The position numbers and the translations under genes were made by a program. The notes below the pieces were generated by a model. It saw only the letters and a list, made by a program, of their open reading frames with translations. It was not told where the DNA came from and searched no databases. Of a stretch of DNA of 15,152 nt, positions 1 to 8,000 are shown piece after piece (within the stretch, counting starts at the first letter, position 1; every line of letters begins with the position of its first letter). Origin of the DNA: Bacillota bacterium (GTDB taxonomy: Bacteria; Bacillota; Clostridia; Christensenellales; Aristaeellaceae); NCBI GenBank assembly GCA_023402355.1, contig JAEXCG010000093.1, forward strand, positions 1 to 15,152, read 5' to 3'.

Positions 1-55
1 GGGGGGGCGGGCGGCTGGGGCCCCCCGCGCCCGTATCTATGTCAATTTGTCCGTT

Positions 56-1363
56 CTAGAAAGAGGCTTCACCGCCCTTTCGCTCCAGCGCCCAGATGTG
101 CCGGTCGCGCCGGAAGAGCAGGCAGGGCAGCAGCCCCAAAAGCGCCAGCCCGAGGAAGAGCAGCGCCGCGCCCGCGCCCTTGCCCGCGCCGAGCAGCGCG
201 TGGAGCGGGTGGCCGGGGGAAAGCGCCGCCATCAGCGGCTCGGCCACGCGGTCGACCAGCCATCCGCCGAGCAGATAGCCCAGCGGAATGGTGAAGAACT
301 GCAGCGTGTTGCGGGCGGCGTATACGCGCCCCTGCATGTCCAGCGGAAGGGTCGTGCGCAGCAGCGCGTTCATGTTCGCGTTCATCGCGGGGATGGCGAT
401 CCACCCCAGCGCCGCGCCCAGGCACCACAGCACGGGCGAGCGGCCCAGCGCGAGCAGCAGGTTTTCCGTGCTCATGGAAAACAGCAGCGCGTTGAAGATG
501 ACGCGCACACGGCTCTTCGGCGCGGGCAGCAGCGTCATGAAGGCGCTTCCTACCAGCATGGCGAGGCCGGAGACGGTGTTGACGGCCCCCAGGGCCGCCT
601 CGCCCGCGCGGGGCAGGACCAGGGCGGGCAGAGCCGCGTTGCACATCGAGGCCGCCAAGTTGATGCAGGCCAGCAGCAGGATGAGGTCGAGGATGCCGCG
701 ATGCCTGCGCAGGTACGCAAGGCCGCTTTGGACCGACGCGAGCAGCGATTCGTCCGGCTGCCCCTCCCCTCGCGGGGCGCGGGGAATGCGGATGAACAGC
801 GCGAGGCTCAGCACCGCGACGGCGCAGGTGCAAAGGTCGAAGACGATGACCGCGTCCAGCCCCAGCAGGGTGTAGAGCGTCGTGGCGGCCATGGGCGTCA
901 CGACCGTGACCAGGGAGCTGGAAAGCGCCTGCAGGGAGCTGACGCGCTGCACGTGCCGCCTGGGGGTCAGCAGGCTGACCGTCACCTCGGAGGCGGGCTG
1001 CTGCACCGTGTTCATGAGGCCGCCGAGCGCGTTGAGCGCGTACAGGTGGCCGACGCGAAGCCTGCCGGTCAAAAGGAGCGATAGCACCAGCAGCGTGGAG
1101 AGCGCCGCGAGCAGGTCGCAGACGATCAGGGTCTTCTTCTTGTCCAGCCGGTCGCAGAGCGTCCCGGCGAAGATGCTGACCAGCACGTAGGGCGCGTAGG
1201 TGCAGATGGACAGCAGGGCGGTCTTCAGGGCCGAGCCCTGCTGCTGGTACGACCAGAGCACCAGCGCGAAGCTGGTCATCGAGCTGCCGAGCGTCGAGAG
1301 CGACTGCGTCAGCCAGAGCGTGAGGAACGGACGCATTTCAGATGGGGTTGACTTGATTTTCAT
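56..1363 (-). CDS. MFS transporter, Mef/MFS_3-like drug efflux type
   Basis: This 435-residue protein is a polytopic membrane protein of the major facilitator superfamily. It probably exports a drug or other small molecule by proton antiport. The N-terminal half has the MFS motif A region 'GTLCDRLDKKK' in the first cytoplasmic loop, and hydrophobic stretches fill the rest, consistent with about 12 helices. The pattern (LWLTQSLSTLGSSMTSFALVLW, then YVLVSIFAGTLCDR) resembles the macrolide-efflux Mef branch, but the substrate cannot be read from sequence. The ATG at 1363 is chosen because GGGAGGAG lies just upstream; the frame stays open to 1405 but has no ribosome site there. It follows the ABC permease gene on the same strand but has its own promoter and an elaborate leader (1364-1522) that can hide this ribosome site. 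The reading ends close to the window edge, and no terminator can be judged. Confidence 0.85.
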   Translation of the reverse strand: MKIKSTPSEMRPFLTLWLTQSLSTLGSSMTSFALVLWSYQQQGSALKTALLSICTYAPYVLVSIFAGTLCDRLDKKKTLIVCDLLAALSTLLVLSLLLTGRLRVGHLYALNALGGLMNTVQQPASEVTVSLLTPRRHVQRVSSLQALSSSLVTVVTPMAATTLYTLLGLDAVIVFDLCTCAVAVLSLALFIRIPRAPRGEGQPDESLLASVQSGLAYLRRHRGILDLILLLACINLAASMCNAALPALVLPRAGEAALGAVNTVSGLAMLVGSAFMTLLPAPKSRVRVIFNALLFSMSTENLLLALGRSPVLWCLGAALGWIAIPAMNANMNALLRTTLPLDMQGRVYAARNTLQFFTIPLGYLLGGWLVDRVAEPLMAALSPGHPLHALLGAGKGAGAALLFLGLALLGLLPCLLFRRDRHIWALERKGGEASF

Positions 1364-1522
1364 GAGACTTTGCTCCTCCCTTTTTTTAGTCGGCGGGGGA
1401 TGCAAAGCCTGTCGGACGAAGGGATGAACCTCAGGGCTCCATGCATGATTCGTCCGGAATCAGGCTCTGCATGGAGCAAAAACGATGCACAGGATCATGG
1501 AATGTCCTCCTTTCCGCGTGAT
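1364..1522 (-). promoter_or_regulatory. Translational attenuator leader of the MFS transporter
   Basis: On the minus-strand RNA two exclusive folds are visible. Fold 1: GCTCCATGCA (1468-1477) pairs perfectly with TGCATGGAGC (1436-1445), continued by TGATTC (1457-1462) with GAATCA (1446-1451). Separately CTTTGC (1402-1407) pairs with GCAAAG (1368-1373), and the adjoining C-run (1395-1399) can cover the GGGAGGA ribosome site (1374-1380). Fold 2: bases 1461-1472 pair with 1400-1411 over 12 bp with a single G-U, and inside this CGGACGAA (1449-1456) pairs with TTCGTCCG (1413-1420). Fold 2 takes the strand that would cover the ribosome site, so the site is freed. The single non-Watson-Crick position is G-U only in minus-strand RNA (it would be A-C in the plus strand), which supports the direction. 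No U-run follows, so control is inferred to be of translation rather than termination. Pairings are seen in the sequence; function is inferred. Confidence 0.65.
1460..1498 (-). CDS. 12-residue leader peptide of the MFS attenuator
   Basis: A short ORF reading MILCIVFAPCRA followed by TGA. It has one of the best ribosome sites in the window: AAAGGAGG at 1506-1513, seven bases before the ATG. Its last four codons form the 5' arm of both alternative hairpins, so a ribosome translating or stalled here would decide which fold forms. The core is hydrophobic (ILCIVF), loosely reminiscent of the stalling motifs in erm leader peptides (for example IFVI), but I do not recognise this peptide. Codons such as TTT, GCT, CCA and AGA are unlike the GC-rich neighbours, as expected if the RNA fold constrains them. 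Presence of the ORF and its ribosome site is observed; translation and stalling are inferred. Confidence 0.6.
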   Translation of the reverse strand: MILCIVFAPCRA

Positions 1523-1528
1523 ACGCCC

Positions 1529-1557
1529 AGGATAACACGCGGGCGGGCATTTGTAAA
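1529..1557 (-). promoter_or_regulatory. Promoter of the MFS leader transcript
   Basis: On the minus strand TTTACA (1552-1557) is followed after 17 bases by TATCCT (1529-1534), preceded by TGT in extended -10 fashion. Transcription would begin near 1522, a few bases before the leader-peptide ribosome site. The promoter lies directly after the stop codon of the ABC permease gene (1568), with no obvious terminator between them, so read-through from the upstream operon is also possible. Confidence 0.55.
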
Positions 1558-1567
1558 GCGCGCGGGC

Positions 1568-2224
1568 TTACAGGTCCTGCGCCTCGAAGGCCCGCGCGTC
1601 CGCGCGGTAGCGCAGCAGGCCGCACAGCGCGAAGACCGCGATGCCCGCAAGGAGGAGGGGGATCTGGCGCAGTTGGTCGGCGGCGCGCATGGAATCCCAA
1701 AAGCAGGCGCCGGTCAGGGCGCGCGCCGCGTGCACGCTGCCCTCGCCCAGCAGGAGGACGGCGAAGACCGCGACGGTGGATTTGACGAAGGCCGCGCCGA
1801 CCTTTTGCACGTCGCGGAAGTAGCCGCCCAGGAACACGGCGTTGAACGCGGCGAAGAGGAGGAACGCGAGGCCGAAGAAGGCGACGTCCGGATCGAGGCC
1901 CGCCGGGTTTTCGTAGGGAAACGCGGTGCCGCGCAGGATCGCCACGGGCACGCACAGCAGGATCTGCAAGAGCTCGACGGAGATCACGAGCAGGTAACGT
2001 GCCCGGACGACGTCCCTCTTTTGGACCGGCAGGGAGAGGGTGTAGAGCACGTCGCGGTTTTCGCGCGCCGTCTGCACGGACATGAAGATCGCAAGGCAGG
2101 TGTAAAAGAAGCAGACCGTGTAGGGGTAGCCGGGAATGAACAGCATCAGGCAAAAGGAGAAGAACACGTAGACGACGGGCAGCACCACCAGCTTCCATTC
2201 CTTGTACAGCAGGTTCCTAAGCAT
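1568..2224 (-). CDS. ABC-2 type transporter permease
   Basis: A 218-residue membrane protein with about six hydrophobic segments (for example residues 12-30, 35-50, 78-97, 115-133, 147-160 and 190-205). It begins MLRNLLYKEWKLV, the short amphipathic start with a 'KEW' typical of ABC-2 permeases of the ABC2_membrane_5 kind in Firmicutes. It would form the membrane channel for the ATPase encoded just upstream. Its ATG overlaps the end of that gene by 8 bases and the ribosome site (AAGGGGGG) lies inside it, so the two are translationally coupled. Substrate is unknown; exporters of this type often handle peptides or antimicrobials. It is the last gene of the LytTR operon. Confidence 0.8.
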   Translation of the reverse strand: MLRNLLYKEWKLVVLPVVYVFFSFCLMLFIPGYPYTVCFFYTCLAIFMSVQTARENRDVLYTLSLPVQKRDVVRARYLLVISVELLQILLCVPVAILRGTAFPYENPAGLDPDVAFFGLAFLLFAAFNAVFLGGYFRDVQKVGAAFVKSTVAVFAVLLLGEGSVHAARALTGACFWDSMRAADQLRQIPLLLAGIAVFALCGLLRYRADARAFEAQDL

Positions 2225-3074
2225 CGCGCGCCCCCCTTTCCAGGCCGACCATGACGTCCTCCAGCGTCGCAGGCGCGGCCTCCACCGCCTCGGGCGCCGC
2301 CGCCTCGTCCTCCCGGGGCAGCAGCGCCCAAAAGCGCCCGGCGTGCGCGCGGCAGCCGGTCAGGAGGCCGGCGAAGGGGCCCGCGAGAGCCTGCTCGGGC
2401 CCCTGCACCCGCAGGTAGCGCGAGGTGAACGCCCCGACCGGCTCGCAGGCGAGCACCTCGCCCTCCCGCATGTAGAGGATGTCGTCCGCGCACTTGTCCA
2501 AATCGGACGTGATGTGCGTGGAAAAGAGGATCGTCACGCCCTCCTCCCCGCAAAGGCGCAGAAAGATGTCCAGCAGCTCGTCGCGCGAGACGGGGTCCAG
2601 ACCGCTGGTGGGCTCGTCCAGCAGCAGCAGCCTCGCGCGGTGCGAGAGCGCGAGGGCGAGCAGGTACTTGACCTTCATGCCCTCCGAGAGCTCGTCGGCG
2701 CGCTTGCGCTCGTCCAGCCGGAAGCGCTCCAGCAAGCGCGCGTAAGCGGCGTCGTCCCAGTCGGGGTAGAACCTTCGCGTCACCTGCGTCAGCGTGCGCA
2801 GCGTCTTGCGGGGGTAAAAGCGGATGCCGCCGGAGACGAAGGCGATGCGCTGCTTGATGAACAGCTCGTGCTCGCGGTACGCCCGCCCGAAGAAGCGCAC
2901 CGCGCCGCCGTCCGGGTGCGCCTGCCCCAGCAGGCACCGCATCGTCGTGGTCTTGCCCGCGCCGTTGCGCCCGATGAACCCCATGATGTGCCCCTCCGGC
3001 ACGCAAAAGGAGACGTCCCGCAGCGCAAAGCGCTCGTAGCGCTTGCAAAGACCCTCCACCTGCAATACGTCCAA
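2217..3074 (-). CDS. ABC transporter ATP-binding protein
   Basis: A 285-residue ATPase that powers the permease encoded next. Visible motifs: Walker A GRNGAGKTT around residues 35-43, signature LSEGM at 129-133, Walker B LLLLDEP at 149-155 with catalytic Glu154, D-loop SGLD, and switch His187 in STH. After the ATPase domain (to about 220) a C-terminal extension ends with the usual 'LEDVMVGLERG' tail of exporter ATPases. The Q-loop position reads FVSGGIRFYP with no evident glutamine; loss of the Q is known in YtrB/BcrA-like subgroups, so this may be normal for the branch. The start is a TTG at 3074, four bases after the preceding stop, with AAGGGG upstream. Cytoplasmic, membrane-associated. 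Confidence 0.92.
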   Translation of the reverse strand: MDVLQVEGLCKRYERFALRDVSFCVPEGHIMGFIGRNGAGKTTTMRCLLGQAHPDGGAVRFFGRAYREHELFIKQRIAFVSGGIRFYPRKTLRTLTQVTRRFYPDWDDAAYARLLERFRLDERKRADELSEGMKVKYLLALALSHRARLLLLDEPTSGLDPVSRDELLDIFLRLCGEEGVTILFSTHITSDLDKCADDILYMREGEVLACEPVGAFTSRYLRVQGPEQALAGPFAGLLTGCRAHAGRFWALLPREDEAAAPEAVEAAPATLEDVMVGLERGARDA

Positions 3075-3078
3075 ATTC

Positions 3079-3567
3079 TCACGCCCCTTCGTTTTCGTCG
3101 GCCTCTTCCTGCGCCCGCAGGGCCGCCAGTCGTTCGTTGATGCGCCGCACGGATTCCCGGCAGCGGCGGTAGTTCATAAACCACGTGATCCCATAGGTCG
3201 CCGTGAAGCTGAGCAGGATGGACAAAAATGCGCCCGGCGCACGCCCCAGCCCCCAGAGCGCCGCGCTGATGGGCAGCCAGACCGCCGTCGTCAGCAGGAA
3301 GTGCAGCACGCCCTGCCGCAAAAAGCTCCAGCGCTCCACCTCGAAGAGCACGGAAAACCCGCCGAAGGCCGCGCCGATGAGCCCGACCAGCAGGTGATAG
3401 ACCCCCAGGGCGAGCGAGAGCGAGGGGAAACGGGCGAGAAAGTCGGGCAGCAGCGGCACAAATCCATCCCGGTGCACGCACAGCTCGACGACGATCAGCG
3501 TCACGAGGCTGCAAAGGCTCGTCACCGCCATGGAGCAGCCCGCGCGCGCAAGCGCTTTTTTCAGCAT
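3079..3567 (-). CDS. DUF3021 family membrane protein
   Basis: A 162-residue protein with four predicted membrane helices (about residues 12-30, 52-74, 87-106 and 112-130) and a charged C-terminal tail rich in Arg and Glu. The pattern 'GAAFGGFSVLFEVERWSFLRQGVLHFLLT' split over helices 2 and 3 is what I associate with DUF3021, a family almost always encoded next to a LytTR regulator, as here. In such pairs the membrane partner is thought to hold the regulator inactive, as described for the HdrM/BrsM proteins of streptococci; that role is inferred here. Ribosome site AGAAGGAGGG lies 6 bases before the ATG, and the gene starts 16 bases after the LytTR stop. Confidence 0.8.
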   Translation of the reverse strand: MLKKALARAGCSMAVTSLCSLVTLIVVELCVHRDGFVPLLPDFLARFPSLSLALGVYHLLVGLIGAAFGGFSVLFEVERWSFLRQGVLHFLLTTAVWLPISAALWGLGRAPGAFLSILLSFTATYGITWFMNYRRCRESVRRINERLAALRAQEEADENEGA

Positions 3568-3583
3568 GAGAAACCCTCCTTCT

Positions 3584-4021
3584 TTAAATGCCCAGCGTCC
3601 GCCGGATGCGGGCGACGTTGCGGCGGGAAACGTAGGTCTGGACGCCGCCCTCCATCAGCACGCGGATCGTCCCGGTAAGGCTCGTGTCCAGCTTGACGAT
3701 CCGCCGCAGGTTGACGATTTCAAACCGCGAGATGCGCACGAAACGCGCCGGGTCGAGCCGCTCCTCCAGCTCGTAGAGCTTTTCGCGCAGCGCGTAGGCT
3801 TTATCGCCGCGCTGGGCGTACACCCGGTCGCGCTCCGCGTAAAAGCGCGCGACCTCGTCGCAGCGCAGGACGACGGCCTCGCCCCTTTCAAAGCCCGTGA
3901 CCGTGGCCGATAGGTTCTCGATCGATTCCTTCAGCAGCAGGACGTCGGGCGTCCTTGCGCCCGCGCAGATGACGACCTGCGGCTCCTCGTACTTTTTGTC
4001 GATGTGCAGCCTTACTTTCAT
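3584..4021 (-). CDS. LytTR-domain transcriptional regulator
   Basis: A 145-residue DNA-binding protein with no receiver domain. Residues about 46-143 are a LytTR domain: 'EVARFYAERDRVYAQ', then 'YELEERLDPARFVRISR', 'FEIVNLRRI' and the terminal 'YVSRRNVARIRRTLGI' are the family's conserved blocks. The N-terminal 45 residues form a short alpha-beta segment seen in many stand-alone LytTR proteins. It probably activates this operon (itself, DUF3021, ABC ATPase, ABC permease) and perhaps other genes by binding paired direct repeats. The four-gene order matches the BrsRMAB arrangement known from Streptococcus mutans, a regulator plus membrane inhibitor plus ABC exporter; equivalence is an inference from order only. 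Confidence 0.88.
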   Translation of the reverse strand: MKVRLHIDKKYEEPQVVICAGARTPDVLLLKESIENLSATVTGFERGEAVVLRCDEVARFYAERDRVYAQRGDKAYALREKLYELEERLDPARFVRISRFEIVNLRRIVKLDTSLTGTIRVLMEGGVQTYVSRRNVARIRRTLGI

Positions 4022-4052
4022 GAGCGCCCCGCCTCTCCTCGTCTTCCCCTAC

Positions 4053-4085
4053 AGTATACAAAAGCGGCGGGCAAACGCAAGCGTT
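4053..4085 (-). promoter_or_regulatory. Promoter and inverted repeat of the LytTR operon
   Basis: On the minus strand TTGCGT (4075-4080) is followed after 16 bases by TATACT (4053-4058), about 32 bases before the LytTR start. An inverted repeat AACGC-AA-GCGTT (4074-4085) covers the -35 element and could be an operator. The box fits are partial, so the promoter call is moderate and the operator call is only suggestive. Confidence 0.4.
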
Positions 4086-4144
4086 CGCGGCCGAACGGTC
4101 GTTTCCGGCCGGTGAGCGGCGTCTGCCGTGCAAAGCAGAATGAC

Positions 4145-4195
4145 ATCGACTATCGATAAAAATATATTGACAAACAGGATGCGCTGTGTTATTCT
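4145..4195 (+). promoter_or_regulatory. Promoter of the DUF2975-HTH operon with operator-like repeat
   Basis: TTGACA (4167-4172) is followed after exactly 17 bases by TATTCT (4190-4195), an almost ideal housekeeping promoter with A/T-rich sequence immediately upstream. Transcription would start near 4202, giving a leader of about 18 bases that holds only the ribosome site. Just upstream are the palindrome TATCGATA (4151-4158) and two copies of ATCGA (4145-4149 and 4152-4156) in direct repeat, a plausible site for the small HTH regulator encoded in the same operon. Confidence 0.65.
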
Positions 4196-4219
4196 GAGAC
4201 CAGCAAAGGAGGGAAGACG

Positions 4220-4714
4220 ATGAAACATCTGGAAATTCGCCTGCTGGAGGGGCTGATCGCGCTGTTCATGCTGGCCGTCTGCTTCGTCGGCCTGCGCGCG
4301 GCGTGGGCGCTCTTTGCGGGGCCCTATATCGTGAACGGGGTGCGCGTGTGGCGCCTGATCGATACGGTGTGCGCCTCGTCGGCGTGCCTGGGCATCGTGC
4401 CGGTGTTGATTGCGAGCGGCGCGCTGCTTTCCGTCTGCGAGCGCGTGGCGCGAAACGAACCGTTTTGCGAGGAGAACGTCCGGGCGCTTAGGCGCATCGC
4501 GGTTTGCGGCGCGGCCGTGCTGGCGGTCTGCGCGCTCGCGTTTTTGCTGTACATCGTCTATGGAGCGCAGGATCAGATGATGGCGAGGGTCATGGCCTGG
4601 GCGAGCGTGGGCATCGCCCTCGGCGCGTCGGCGGTGGCGCTGTGCGCGCGCGTGCTTTCCGCCCTGGTCGGCCGGGCCCGCGCGCTGCTGCTGGAAAATG
4701 AACTGACGATTTAA
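4220..4714 (+). CDS. DUF2975 domain membrane protein
   Basis: A 164-residue protein with four hydrophobic helices (about residues 9-31, 47-70, 94-114 and 124-150). The segment between helices 2 and 3, 'RNEPFCEENVRALRRIAVCG', is the family hallmark (usually 'F..eNv..Lr.ia'). DUF2975 proteins are of unknown biochemical role and are nearly always followed by a small Cro/C1-type regulator, as is the case here, suggesting a membrane sensor and regulator pair. Ribosome site AAAGGAGGG at 4205-4213, six bases before the ATG. Divergent from the LytTR operon across a 198-base promoter region. Confidence 0.82.
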   Translation: MKHLEIRLLEGLIALFMLAVCFVGLRAAWALFAGPYIVNGVRVWRLIDTVCASSACLGIVPVLIASGALLSVCERVARNEPFCEENVRALRRIAVCGAAVLAVCALAFLLYIVYGAQDQMMARVMAWASVGIALGASAVALCARVLSALVGRARALLLENELTI

Positions 4715-4727
4715 GGAGGGGGACGGC

Positions 4728-4949
4728 ATGGCGATCGTGGTACGGCTGGACGTGATGCTGGCCCGGCGCAAGATGACGATGACCCAACTGTGCGAGCAGG
4801 TGGGCATCACGATGGCGAACCTGTCGGTGCTCAAGACCGGCAAGGCGCGCGCCGTCCGCTTTTCGACGCTGGAGGCGCTCTGCCGGGCGCTCGGCTGTCA
4901 GCCGGGGGACCTGCTGGAGTGGCGGGACGACGCGGCGGAGGAGCCCTGA
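4728..4949 (+). CDS. Small Cro/C1-type HTH regulator (YozG-like)
   Basis: A 73-residue protein that is essentially one helix-turn-helix domain. 'MTMTQLCEQVGITMANLSVLKTGKA' (residues 16-40) gives helices 2 and 3 of the fold, and 'FSTLEALCRALGCQPGDLLEW' the last two helices. It matches the compact HTH_26 regulators that accompany DUF2975 genes. It starts 13 bases after the DUF2975 stop with ribosome site AGGAGGGGG overlapping that stop codon, so the two are co-translated. Autorepression through the repeats upstream of 4167 is likely but inferred. Confidence 0.88.
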   Translation: MAIVVRLDVMLARRKMTMTQLCEQVGITMANLSVLKTGKARAVRFSTLEALCRALGCQPGDLLEWRDDAAEEP

Positions 4950-4957
4950 CGGCAGAC

Positions 4958-5003
4958 AAAAAACCGCCCGCTTGCCGATTTTTCGGCAGGCGGGCGGTTT
5001 TTT
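4958..5003. terminator. Bidirectional intrinsic terminator
   Basis: A 21-bp stem (4958-4978 with 4983-5003) around a TTTT loop, with only one G-T pair, flanked by six A on the left and six T on the right. It lies between two convergent genes, the HTH regulator ending at 4949 and the sensor kinase ending at 5032, and would stop transcription from both sides. Confidence 0.95.
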
Positions 5004-5031
5004 GTCCTGTAGAAAGGCCGCGTTCCGTCAT

Positions 5032-8000
5032 TCAGGAGAGGCACGCGCGCAGCATGGCGAGCATCGCGTCCAGCTCCAGGGGCTTTGTGAGGTGGCCGTT
5101 CATGCCGGATTCGAGGGACTTGCGGCTGTCGTCGTCAAAGGCGTTGGCCGTCATGGCGATGATGGGCACCTGCTGGGCGTCCGGGCGGCGCAGGGTGCGG
5201 ATGCGCCGGGTAGCCTCCAGGCCGTCCATGACGGGCATGCGGATGTCCATCAGCACGGCGTCGAAGTGCCCCGGGGCGCTTTGCTCAAAGGCGCGCACCG
5301 CCTGCTCCCCGTCCACCGCCTCCTCGGTCAGAAGGCCGTTCATGTTGAGCAGCGTCACCGCGATCTCGCGGTTGAGCGCGTTGTCCTCGACCACGAGCAG
5401 GCGCTTGCCCACGAGCGACACCGGCTCCTGCGCCTCCTTTTCGGGCAGGGGCGCGGGCGCGGCGGCTCCTTCGCCGGGGTCGAAGCCGAGCGTGAAGTAG
5501 AAATCCGAGCCCTTGCCCAGCTCGCTGGCGACCCGCAGCTCGCCGCCCATCATCTTGACGAGCTGGCTGGAGATGGCGAGCCCCAGCCCCGTGCCGCCGT
5601 AGCGGGCGGAGGTGTCCTTACCGCCCTGCTCGAACGTGTTGAAGATGCGTTCCTGGGCGTCGGGGCTGATGCCGATGCCCGTGTCGCGCACCGAGAAGCG
5701 CAGGAACACGCGCGGCCCCGTCTGCGGGCCCTCGCGGCAGACGCGCACGGTGACGCTGCCGCCCGTGGGCGTGAACTTGATCGCGTTGCCGATGATGTTG
5801 ATGAGCACCTGGTTCAGGCGCAGCGCGTCCAGCGAGAGGGGAGGCAGGGGCGAAAAGCCGTCCACGAACGAAAGCGCGACGCCCTTGACCTGCGCCTGCG
5901 CGCCCAGGAGCGATTGCAGGCTGGAAAGCTGCGCGGCGAGGTCCGCCGACTCGCATTGGAGCTGGAGCTTGCCGCTCTCGATGCGGGACATGTCCAGCAC
6001 GTCGCCGATGAGCGAGAGCAGGTAGGCGTTGGCCGATTCGATCTTTTCCAGGCACGTGAGGGTCTGCGCGGGGTCGTTCACGACCGCCTTGGCGATGGTC
6101 GTCATGCCGGAGATGGCGTTCATGGGCGTGCGAATCTCGTGCGACATGCGCGAGAGGAAGTCCGTCTTCGCCTGGCTGACGGCGTCCGCGCGCGCCTTCA
6201 TCACGAACGAGGCGACGACGCGCGAAAGCTCGCGCACGAGCCGGATCTGCTCCTGCGTCCAGGGGTAATTTTCGCGGCTGCTTTCAAAGCACAGCGCGCC
6301 CGCGTAGGAGCCGCGGTCCCAGATCGCCGCGCTCAGGCAGGAGGCGAGCGGGCGGCGGCCCCGGATGGGCTCCATGCACACGCCGTCCTTGACGTAGAGC
6401 GAGGCGACCTCCGCGTACGTCTCCGCCGTCAGATAGAAGGTCTGGCCGCTCTGCAGCTCCTCGCTGCGCCGCGCCCACTGGTAGGTCACGAGCACGCGCA
6501 GGTATTCGGGGTCGACCTCCGTGACGGAGACGCGGTCCAGCCCGTAGCGGGTGCCCAGGCGCGTGAGCAGCAGGTAGACCGCGTCGTCCAGGCATCGCGC
6601 CTTGCCCAGCAGCTCCAGCGCGAAGTCAAGCATGCTGCCGTCGTCCGGCGCGGGGCGCTCGTCGATCTCGTTGAACAGGTGCTCGCTGGGGTAGATGTGC
6701 GTGAGCGCGGTGCCCATTTCGCTGGAGGAATCGAGGTAGCAGACGGCGCGCCCGCGGCAGTGATCCTTTACGTACAGCAGCGCGCTTTCCGCGCAGCGGT
6801 ACAGGCCGCCGTACTCGCCGGTCACCTCGGTGGCGCACATGCCGATGCTGGCCGAGATGACGGGCGGCTCGCCCTCCGCCACGGGGTAGAGCATCTGAAT
6901 GCGCGAGGCGACGCGCGGGCCGGTGACCTTGGCCTCGGTGCGCCCGACGCCGGGCACCAGCATCATGAACTCGTCGCCGCCCATGCGGGCGACGAGCGCC
7001 CGCTCGCCGCCCTCGTCGCGCAGGATGGAGGCGACGTCCTGCAGGATCGCGTCCGCGAACACGCGCCCCTCGCGGGCGTTGAGCGCGTCGAAGTCGTCCA
7101 TGTCCACGAGCATCAGGGCCATGGGCTCGCTGGGGCCGCGGGCGAGCAGAGCGTCCTGAATCGCCCGGACCCCGGGCTCGCGCAGGAACGCGCCCGTCAG
7201 CGGGTCGTGCGAGCGCGTGGCGTCCAGCAGCAGCTCCATCTCGCGCTCGCGGGTGATGTCCTCGAAGATGCCCACCGCGGAGGCGCTGTCGCCCGAGCGC
7301 ACGGCGGAGAGCGTCGCGCGGCACCAGAGGCCGCCCGGCGCGTACTGGTAGACGCAGCCCGCCGTGCGCTCGCCCGAGCGGATGCACTCCAGCATGCGCA
7401 GGAACCCGGCGCGGCAGCCGGGCGCGATGTAGGCGTCGGCAAACGCCTGCGCGGGGCCCGTGAAGCTCTCGCCGCAGCCGAAATGGGAGCAGGCGCGCGC
7501 GGGAATGCGCAATTCCGAACGTGCGGGGTCGTAGTAGAACTCGAAGGTGGAGGTGTGCTCCAGCGCCAGACGCAGCAGCTCGCGCCCCTCCTGCACCTGA
7601 CCCGCCAGGCGGCGGGTCTGCACCTGCGCGCGGCGCCCCTCGTCGATGTCGATGTATACGCTTTGCACCATCGCGCCGCCGCTGGGGTCCGCGACGAGCT
7701 CCGCCTGTCCGATGATCCAAAGCGAGGAATGGTCCCTGCGCTGAAGCTGATAGTCAAAGGGCAGGGTGTCGCCGATCTCCTTCAGCGACAGCACGTTTTG
7801 CAGCATGCGCTCGCGGTCCGAGGGGCAGATGAGGTCGGGCAGATGCCAGTCCTTCTTGGCCCAGAACGCCTCCGGGGTGTAGCCGAAGATGCGGATGGCC
7901 TCCTGGTTCGCGTCGCGAAAGAGCATCCGCCCGTCGGGCAGCAGCTTGTATTGCACGATGCCGCAGAGCACCGAATCGAACAGGTGGTTGTAGCGGCGGG

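Noticed and set aside
1..55. G/C runs that might form a terminator after the MFS gene
   Set aside because: Pairing is ambiguous and no U-run is visible before the window edge.
47..1084. A 345-codon plus-strand frame opposite the MFS gene
   Set aside because: It is a Gln/Arg/Gly/His-rich shadow with no domain, while the minus strand has a well-formed 12-helix transporter.
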